From Gilliamella sp. N-G2 (lineage in GTDB: Bacteria; Pseudomonadota; Gammaproteobacteria; Enterobacterales; Orbaceae): DNA of 64,000 nucleotides. The DNA is taken from NCBI RefSeq assembly GCF_002142215.1, contig NZ_NAST01000008.1:36830-100829 (forward strand), read 5' to 3'. The position numbers and the translations under genes were made by a program. The stretch's first letter is position 1; each line of letters begins with the position of its first letter. Below the pieces are notes generated by a model. The model did not search any database, was not told the origin of the DNA, and saw nothing but the letters and a program-made list of their open reading frames with translations. Shown here piece by piece: positions 57,201-64,000 of this stretch.

Positions 57201-57617
57201 TTACATATAATCCTTTAATTGAAAGATAAGTGTGTCTTGGTTATTTTTTAACACTAATTTAGTGTCAATTAATTGAATATTTGCCCCATCAATAATCAGT
57301 TTTTTAATCACATTATCGAGTAAATCTAATTGTTTATTCTGACATTTATTGTTGGTCATATTGATTATCTGGCCTTTGATCATATTATTTTTAAGTCTGG
57401 TTTGAGCTGAAAATTCATTACACATTTTTCCAATCATAATCATATTTTCGCCAAATTCTAAATCAGCATTTTTGAAAACAGGCAAACTCAAACCATTATT
57501 TTCCATCAGGACATAATGATGATGCATAAGATCCTGTTCTTTGATGCTATTAGAAGAAGTACACCCACTTAAGCTAAATATTACCGAAACTGATAATAGT
57601 AATAGTGATTTTTTCAT
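57201..57617 (-). CDS. HslJ-like META-domain lipoprotein
   Basis: The product has 138 residues with a lipobox (LSGC, Cys about 19). A META domain follows, with the pattern FGENMIMIGKMCNEFSA and a second Cys in TNNKCQNKQ, like the CN..F and MTMMMC elements of HslJ (E. coli 140). HslJ is a heat-inducible outer-membrane-associated lipoprotein linked to novobiocin resistance; the role here is inferred. It is divergent from hrpA with 75 bp between. Confidence 0.75.
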   Translation of the reverse strand: MKKSLLLLSVSVIFSLSGCTSSNSIKEQDLMHHHYVLMENNGLSLPVFKNADLEFGENMIMIGKMCNEFSAQTRLKNNMIKGQIINMTNNKCQNKQLDLLDNVIKKLIIDGANIQLIDTKLVLKNNQDTLIFQLKDYM

Positions 57618-57692
57618 TTAATCTCCTATAAATAAAGAATATTTGCTATAATTTATAATAATTATAATTGTAAATAATATACTTAACGCCTT

Positions 57693-60600
57693 ATGGTATC
57701 TCAACAACAATTAAACAAATTGTCGTCAATGACTTTCTTAGATCAACTGAAAATAAGAAAGCTCATTAATAAAAAACAAAATATTGCTGAAATCGAATCA
57801 GCAATAAATTTAGCTGTCGAACATTATAATGTTCGATTACAATCTTTACCTAATCATATTGATTTTCCTAGTAATTTACCGGTAGTTGAAAAAAAACAGG
57901 CTATTTATGAAGCCATTAAACATCATCAAGTAGTCATCATTGCTGGCGAAACAGGCTCAGGTAAAACCACACAAATTCCCAAAATATGTCTAGAATTAGG
58001 GCTAGGAGTTAAAGGCTATATTGGTCATACTCAACCTAGAAGATTAGCCGCTCGTTCGGTAGCCAACCGTATTGCTGAAGAATTGAAAACGGAAATAGGG
58101 CAATTAGTCGGCTACAAAGTTAGATTTTCAGATCATGTTAGTGATAGTACATTGGTTAAATTGATGACTGATGGCATTTTATTAGCAGAAATTCAACAAG
58201 ATAAGCTATTACTGCAATATGATACTATCATTATAGATGAAGCTCATGAACGTAGTTTAAATATTGATTTTATTTTAGGATATTTAAAACAACTATTACC
58301 TAAACGCCCTGATTTAAAAGTTATTATCACTTCGGCAACAATAGATGTTGAACGTTTCTCTAATCATTTTAATCATGCTCCGATAATTGAAGTATCAGGC
58401 AGAACCTATCCGGTTGAAGTTAGGTATAGGCCAGTGATTTTTAGTGAGGATTATGAAAGTGATAAAAACAATGATTTTCAACCAATCATTAATGCTATCG
58501 ATGAGCTTTCATTGGAAAGTACTGGTGATATACTCATTTTTCTAACCGGAGAACGTGAAATACGTGATCTTGCCGATACATTAAGAAAATTAGAATTGAA
58601 ACATACTGAAATTCTACCTCTGTACGCAAGACTATCGGCTTCAGAACAAAATCGCATTTTTCAATCACATAATGGACGAAGGATTGTATTAGCAACTAAT
58701 GTTGCTGAAACGTCGCTAACTGTTCCAGGCATTAAATATGTTATTGACCCCGGCTTAGCCAGAATTAGTCGTTATAGCTATCGTACTAAAGTACAACGAT
58801 TACCAATTGAACCAATTTCTCAAGCATCGGCAAATCAAAGAAAAGGGCGTTGTGGTAGAACATCGGACGGTATTTGTATTCGGCTTTATGATGAGCAAGA
58901 TTTTTTATCAAGACCTGAATTTACTGAACCAGAAATATTACGAACAAATTTAGCTTCAGTTATATTACAAATGACATCATTAGGATTAGGTGATATTGCT
59001 GCTTTTCCGTTTGTGGAATCACCTGATTCTAGGTATATCCGTGATGGTATACGGTTATTAGAAGAACTTGGAGCTATTTATACTAAACATCATCATTATC
59101 ACTTAACGGATATAGGTCGAATTTTATCTCAGTTGCCTATAGATCCTCGATTAGCGAGAATGTTAGTTGAAGCAAGACAATTAGGTTGTATAAAAGAAGT
59201 GATGATTATTACTGCAGCACTATCAATACAAGATCCTAGAGAGCGTCCATTTGATAAACAGCAAGCTTCTGATGAAAAACATCGACGGTTTGCCGATAAA
59301 GAATCAGACTTTATTTCTTTCATTAATTTATGGAATTATATTGCCAACCAACAAACAGAATTATCGGGTAACCAATTTAGACGTTTATGTCAAAAAGAAT
59401 ACCTCAATTATCTGCGTATTCGTGAATGGCAAGATGTTTATACGCAAATTAGGCAAACAATTAAACAACTAGCATTTCCGATTAATAGCAAATTAGCGGA
59501 TTATCGTTCATTACACATTGCACTATTAAGTGGTTTATTATCGCATGTTGGGATGAAAGAAATTGAAAAGCATGAATATATTGGTGCTCGTAATATCAAA
59601 TTTGCAATTTTCCCTAATTCAGCGATTTTTAAAAATCAACCAAAATGGTGTATAGCTAGTGAATTGGTTGAAACCAGTCGATTGTGGGGCAGAACGGCTG
59701 CCAAAATTGAAGCTGAATGGATCGAGCCAATAGCTAAACATTTAGTTAAATACAGTTACAGTGAACCGAGATGGTCTAAAAAACAAGGAACAACCATTGC
59801 TAATGAAAAAGTCACTTTATATGGATTACCTATTGTTGCTAGTCGCACGGTTAATTACAGTAAAATTGATCCAATATTAAGTCGTTCTTTATTTATTCGC
59901 CATGCGTTAGTGGAAGGTGATTGGCAAACTAACCACAGTTTTTATAAGCAAAATCAAAAATTAATCAATGAAGTTGAGGATCTTGAACATAAGTCTCGAC
60001 GTCAAGATATTCTGATTGATGATGATGACCTATATAATTTTTATGATAAACGAATAGATAAATCAGTCATTTCTGCAAAGCATTTTGATACATGGTGGAA
60101 AACAAAACAAAAAATTGATCCAGAATTTCTTAATGTCGAAAAAAATATGTTGATTAAACAGTCAGCACAACCGGTGAAAGTGAATGATTATCCAGATTTT
60201 TGGTATCAAGACAACTTAAAGTTACCTTTGAGTTATCAGTTTGATCTTGGTAACGCGCGTGACGGCGTCACAATTACTATTCCACTAAACATCCTTAATC
60301 AGATAAAAAATAGTGGTTTTGATTGGCAAGTTCCTGGTTTTCGCTATGATTTAATTATTTCATTAATCAAGTCATTACCTAAATCATTACGTAAAAGTTT
60401 GGTACCTGCACCTAACTATGCTGAAGCTTTTTTGAGTAGAGTCAATTCAACAGCATCGCCGTTACTTGAAACATTGCAAAATGAATTTAGAAAAATGACC
60501 GGTACTAGGATTGAGCTAACGGATTGGCAACTTGATCAAGTACCTAGTTACTTAAAGATGAATTTCAGTATTGTTGATCATAATCGTGAAATAGCTTTCG

Positions 60601-61562
60601 GCAAAGATTTAGTTAAGCTTCAAGAACAGCTTAAAACCGAAGTTCAACAAGCGTTATCATCCTTAACTCAGAAAAAATCGATTAAAATAGAGAAGAATAA
60701 CATTACTGATTGGGATTTTGGTTCTTTACCTGCAATCTATGAAGAAAAACAAAATAATTACACAATTAAAGCTTATCCAGCGATTATTGATAATCAACAT
60801 TCAGTTAGTATCAAACTTGTTGATTCTTTGGAAGAACAAAAGCGATTAAGCAAGTTAGGTATTCGACGATTATTAATCCTCAATATTCCATCACCCATAA
60901 AATATTTACATGAAAAGCTGCCAAACAAATCTAAGTTAGGTTTATATTTTAATTCGTTTGGCACTGTACTTAATCTTATTGATGATTGCATTGCTTGTGG
61001 AGTTGATCATTTAATAGAAAAAAACAACCAACCTATTGATAATAAACAACAATATCAACAACTTCTTACTTACACTAAAAGCCATATCAATGAAACTGTT
61101 GTTGATATTGCTAAACAAGCAGAATCAATATTAACGTTACACTTTAATATTAATAAAAAATTAAAAGGTCGAGTAGATCTATCCCTTGCTTTTGCTTTAT
61201 CAGATATAAAACAGCAAGTCAGTGAATTAGTCTATAAAGGATTTGTTGCACAAACCGGTTATGACAAACTTCCTGATGTTTATCGCTATTTATCTGCGAT
61301 TGAAAAACGCTTGGAGAAGCTTGGTTCGAATATGGCTAAAGATAGACAAGCAATGAATATAATAGAAGAAGTTAAGAATGAATATCAAACTTGGTTAAAT
61401 AGTTTGCCAGAAAATCAAAAATCATCAAGCAAAGTGACTAACATTAAATGGATGATTGAAGAACTAAGAGTTAACCTTTTTGCCCAACAATTAGGAACAC
61501 CTTATCCAATTTCAGCAAAACGCATAAGACAACAAATAGGGACTGTATCGGAAGGGTTATAA
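57693..61562 (+). CDS. hrpA: ATP-dependent RNA helicase HrpA
   Basis: The 1289 residues match HrpA (1300 in E. coli). The DEAH-box motifs are GETGSGKTTQIPK (I), TQPRRLAARS (Ia), IDEAHERSLN (II), ITSATID (III), LATNVAETSLTVPGI (V) and QRKGRCGR (VI). A helicase-associated/OB region and the long C-terminal DUF3418 part follow. It is a DEAH helicase in mRNA processing, reported to resolve stalled ribosomes in E. coli. Single-gene unit with its own terminator. Confidence 0.96.
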   Translation: MVSQQQLNKLSSMTFLDQLKIRKLINKKQNIAEIESAINLAVEHYNVRLQSLPNHIDFPSNLPVVEKKQAIYEAIKHHQVVIIAGETGSGKTTQIPKICLELGLGVKGYIGHTQPRRLAARSVANRIAEELKTEIGQLVGYKVRFSDHVSDSTLVKLMTDGILLAEIQQDKLLLQYDTIIIDEAHERSLNIDFILGYLKQLLPKRPDLKVIITSATIDVERFSNHFNHAPIIEVSGRTYPVEVRYRPVIFSEDYESDKNNDFQPIINAIDELSLESTGDILIFLTGEREIRDLADTLRKLELKHTEILPLYARLSASEQNRIFQSHNGRRIVLATNVAETSLTVPGIKYVIDPGLARISRYSYRTKVQRLPIEPISQASANQRKGRCGRTSDGICIRLYDEQDFLSRPEFTEPEILRTNLASVILQMTSLGLGDIAAFPFVESPDSRYIRDGIRLLEELGAIYTKHHHYHLTDIGRILSQLPIDPRLARMLVEARQLGCIKEVMIITAALSIQDPRERPFDKQQASDEKHRRFADKESDFISFINLWNYIANQQTELSGNQFRRLCQKEYLNYLRIREWQDVYTQIRQTIKQLAFPINSKLADYRSLHIALLSGLLSHVGMKEIEKHEYIGARNIKFAIFPNSAIFKNQPKWCIASELVETSRLWGRTAAKIEAEWIEPIAKHLVKYSYSEPRWSKKQGTTIANEKVTLYGLPIVASRTVNYSKIDPILSRSLFIRHALVEGDWQTNHSFYKQNQKLINEVEDLEHKSRRQDILIDDDDLYNFYDKRIDKSVISAKHFDTWWKTKQKIDPEFLNVEKNMLIKQSAQPVKVNDYPDFWYQDNLKLPLSYQFDLGNARDGVTITIPLNILNQIKNSGFDWQVPGFRYDLIISLIKSLPKSLRKSLVPAPNYAEAFLSRVNSTASPLLETLQNEFRKMTGTRIELTDWQLDQVPSYLKMNFSIVDHNREIAFGKDLVKLQEQLKTEVQQALSSLTQKKSIKIEKNNITDWDFGSLPAIYEEKQNNYTIKAYPAIIDNQHSVSIKLVDSLEEQKRLSKLGIRRLLILNIPSPIKYLHEKLPNKSKLGLYFNSFGTVLNLIDDCIACGVDHLIEKNNQPIDNKQQYQQLLTYTKSHINETVVDIAKQAESILTLHFNINKKLKGRVDLSLAFALSDIKQQVSELVYKGFVAQTGYDKLPDVYRYLSAIEKRLEKLGSNMAKDRQAMNIIEEVKNEYQTWLNSLPENQKSSSKVTNIKWMIEELRVNLFAQQLGTPYPISAKRIRQQIGTVSEGL

Positions 61563-61604
61563 TTTTAGAATCTATAATCTGAAAAGTTATGATAGTAAAA
61601 AGAA

Positions 61605-61626
61605 GGGCGCTTAGGCGCCCATTTTT
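61605..61626. terminator. Bidirectional terminator between hrpA and the YdgH-like gene
   Basis: GGGCGC (61605-61610), loop TTAG, GCGCCC (61615-61620), then ATTTTT. The minus strand also ends in a T-rich run. Confidence 0.88.
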
Positions 61627-61628
61627 GA

Positions 61629-62678
61629 TTATCGATAAAGATCAATAAATACCGTAATATTTGGACCTTTAGAATCATGTGCTACACGAGCAATATGATA
61701 ATATTTTGCGCCTGCTTCAATCGCGCGTTTACCTGCTTGATAAGAAATTTCTTGGTCAGTGACATAATAACCTCTAAATTTCAATGTATCAAATGCAACC
61801 ATTTTGGCTGCTGTAGCATCATTAAGTTCTTGAATTTTTCTTCCATCAGGTAATGTTACAGTGTAACGAGTTACTCTTTGAGGTTCTGTAACAACAGGAG
61901 TGGTTGTTTCAGTATTTGATGATGTTGCAACTTTAGCTGTAGTAGCAGTTGCTGTAGTGGTAGTCGTTTTATCTATAACTTTATTATTAAACTTATCGGC
62001 ATAATATTTTTCATTGAACGCTGAAGGAGAATAATAACCCGGTTTTTCAACCTGCATTGCAGCATCACCACCTTTAGCTAAAGCTAATTGTCCTGCTTCA
62101 GAATCATAAGGAATAGCATCTTCTGGTTGTAATTTACGTTCTGGTGCATCTTTTTTGAATATATAAGCTGCAATTTGTAAATTACTACCTATTTCTGAAC
62201 GTGAATCAATATAGAATCCATAAGCCCCTTGAGCTGATGCTTCTTTAGCAATTGCTTGATTAATATCATAATCTGTTGGGAAATAACCACGAATACGGAC
62301 AATATTAAATGGTTCTAAACGAATTGCTTTTGATTTTGGATACTCATAAACACCTTCAAACTTACGTAAACTTTCCGTTTGTTCTACAGCTTTAGGAGCG
62401 TCTGATTTATATAATTTAGCATAAACAATTCGTAAAGTATCATTAGATGGACTGATATTGGTAGTAGTAATATAGAAAGAAGCCGCACCTTCATTATCAG
62501 CAGCTTTTGACATAGCCATAACGTAATCGCTATCAGTATAAAATGCACCACGTATAGTAATATTTTTAAAAGATTGCAAACTATTAGCTTGTTCTTCTGT
62601 TAATTGCTGAGCCGCAAAAGAACAAAAAGGCATAAGTGCAACAGACGTGGCTATAATTGTTTTCTTTAAAGTTATCAT
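61629..62678 (-). CDS. YdgH-like periplasmic protein with three DUF1471 domains
   Basis: The start is taken at the ATG at 62678 (MITLKKTII, GCAGG upstream); an in-frame TTG 15 bp earlier lies within the ribosome binding site. The 349 residues have a signal peptide ending SFA and three YdgH/BhsA/McbA-like repeats: FKNITIRGAFYTD (about 35-95), FNIVRIRGYFPTD (about 120-180) and FDTLKFRGYYVTD (about 295-349). A Thr-rich linker (about 235-260) sits between the last two. YdgH of E. coli has three such domains and affects the envelope; molecular role unknown. Confidence 0.83.
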   Translation of the reverse strand: MITLKKTIIATSVALMPFCSFAAQQLTEEQANSLQSFKNITIRGAFYTDSDYVMAMSKAADNEGAASFYITTTNISPSNDTLRIVYAKLYKSDAPKAVEQTESLRKFEGVYEYPKSKAIRLEPFNIVRIRGYFPTDYDINQAIAKEASAQGAYGFYIDSRSEIGSNLQIAAYIFKKDAPERKLQPEDAIPYDSEAGQLALAKGGDAAMQVEKPGYYSPSAFNEKYYADKFNNKVIDKTTTTTATATTAKVATSSNTETTTPVVTEPQRVTRYTVTLPDGRKIQELNDATAAKMVAFDTLKFRGYYVTDQEISYQAGKRAIEAGAKYYHIARVAHDSKGPNITVFIDLYR

Positions 62679-62724
62679 ATAAAAAACCTGCAATAAATTT
62701 GTAATTATTTTAGCACAAATAAAT

Positions 62725-63438
62725 TTAATTTCCTAAATCTACTAGGGCTTCTAAATTATTAATATATATATATTTACCTTTAGCTGTTAAAATATTTAGC
62801 TCTTGTAATTTTGATAAATTACGACTAATAGTTTCAATAGTTAATCCTAAATAATTAGCAATTTCGGCACGACTCATAGCTAATTTTATATTTAATGAAG
62901 AATGTCCTCTTTGTTGATATCGAAGATAAAGAGAATAAATAAAAGTAGCTAGACGTTCATCCGATTTTTTCTGAGAATAGCAAAGAACCAATTTCTGATA
63001 ATTATAAATATCAGTACTTAAGAGTTTAAATATTAAATCTCTAACATCACTATTTGAATTGATGACTTTTATCAATTCATCATAATAAAGTTCACAGATC
63101 AATGTGTTGCTTAAAGCTTGAATGTTATTATTGTAAACTCTTGTTGATATAGAATCTAAACCAACAATATCTCCCGGTAAAAAAAAGCCAGTAATTTGTT
63201 CACTATTTTCATGTGTTGTCACAAATGTTTTAAGTGCACCTGAATGGACAATATAAAATTTTTTTAATGGCGTTTGAGATTTTACAACTATCTCATTTTT
63301 TAAATATAACTTTTTTCGTTCTAAAACATTTTCTAACGTGTTATTGAGCAACATTGGAATACAGAGTCTACCGATACTGCATAACTCGCATGGAACGGAA
63401 TAACTATTGCAACGCAATGTTTTGTAGATACTGTGCAT
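62725..63438 (-). CDS. fnr: FNR anaerobic global regulator
   Basis: The 237-residue CRP/FNR protein (E. coli 250) has an N-terminal CELCSIGRLC cluster. Cys17, Cys20, Cys26 and a central Cys (TLICELYYD) are the 4Fe-4S ligands for oxygen sensing, and Cys10 is an extra. The helix-turn-helix EIANYLGLTIETISRNLSKL keeps Glu, Ser and Arg (ETISR) that read TTGAT half-sites. AGGA precedes the ATG. It would control anaerobic genes, plausibly including the DHODH/fumarate reductase region. Confidence 0.95.
   Translation of the reverse strand: MHSIYKTLRCNSYSVPCELCSIGRLCIPMLLNNTLENVLERKKLYLKNEIVVKSQTPLKKFYIVHSGALKTFVTTHENSEQITGFFLPGDIVGLDSISTRVYNNNIQALSNTLICELYYDELIKVINSNSDVRDLIFKLLSTDIYNYQKLVLCYSQKKSDERLATFIYSLYLRYQQRGHSSLNIKLAMSRAEIANYLGLTIETISRNLSKLQELNILTAKGKYIYINNLEALVDLGN

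Positions 63439-64000
<562 letters not shown>

Overview
The window comes from an AT-rich gammaproteobacterium. The best guess is the family Orbaceae (a Gilliamella- or Frischella-like insect-gut symbiont). The guess rests on the low GC, on enterobacterial-type blocks (mltD-gloB-rnhA / dnaQ / tRNA-Asp; the SDR gene ybbO next to cnoX; cmoAB; gshA; FNR with its iron-sulfur cysteines), and on a gene order that otherwise differs from Escherichia. No database search was possible, so the genus is an inference.

Layout. 1-3.4 kb: 3' part of an rbbA-like ABC ATPase/permease fusion with its partner permease yhhJ. 3.5-5.7 kb: a small exported protein and a LexA-boxed umuDC operon. 5.6-7.9 kb: a two-gene rtcB-prfH operon (RNA ligase plus release-factor-like protein, a ribosome-repair pair) behind a long structured leader. 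8-10.8 kb: secreted tannase/feruloyl-esterase-like enzyme, HxlR regulator and exported SnoaL-like protein. 10.7-14.9 kb: sugar PTS IIB-IIC, PfkB kinase and class II aldolase behind CRP-like sites. 15-24.9 kb: an accessory, decaying region with a Fur-boxed TonB receptor carrying two frameshifts, unknown proteins, a broken DeoR regulator, a metallo-beta-lactamase-fold remnant, a MetQ/NlpA lipoprotein and a tandem family of unknown lipoproteins (two intact copies and one dead). 25-35 kb: mostly housekeeping genes (secreted EEP hydrolase, cmoAB, phosphoesterase, rnd, mtnN, SDR, cnoX, map, rlmC). 35.3-37.8 kb: a Fur-boxed iron/heme locus collapsed by deletion, with only a HugZ-like protein intact. 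38-44 kb: gshA, yafD, mltD, gloB, rnhA, dnaQ and tRNA-Asp. 44.3-51.7 kb: ybaN, a class-1-type dihydroorotate dehydrogenase with a pyrBI-like attenuator, and divergently a soluble OYE/FMN-bind/fumarate-reductase fusion with its ApbE flavin transferase and a DASS dicarboxylate transporter. 51.7-63.4 kb: ppx, ppk, pyk, an HslJ-like lipoprotein, hrpA, a YdgH-like protein and fnr.

How the genes fit together. The fumarate reductase operon is self-contained: substrate import, reductase and enzyme maturation. It shares a 520-bp control region with the DHODH gene, where an FNR-like box overlaps the DHODH -35 element and a U-rich tract, terminator hairpin and overlapping leader ORF resemble UTP-sensing attenuation. 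Class 1A DHODHs use fumarate, so the neighbourhood suggests coupling of anaerobic respiration and pyrimidine synthesis. The rtcB-prfH pair and the SOS polymerase are both damage-response functions. The two iron loci are both broken, which suggests ongoing loss of heme/iron receptors. Single-base frameshifts could also be assembly errors and need checking against reads.
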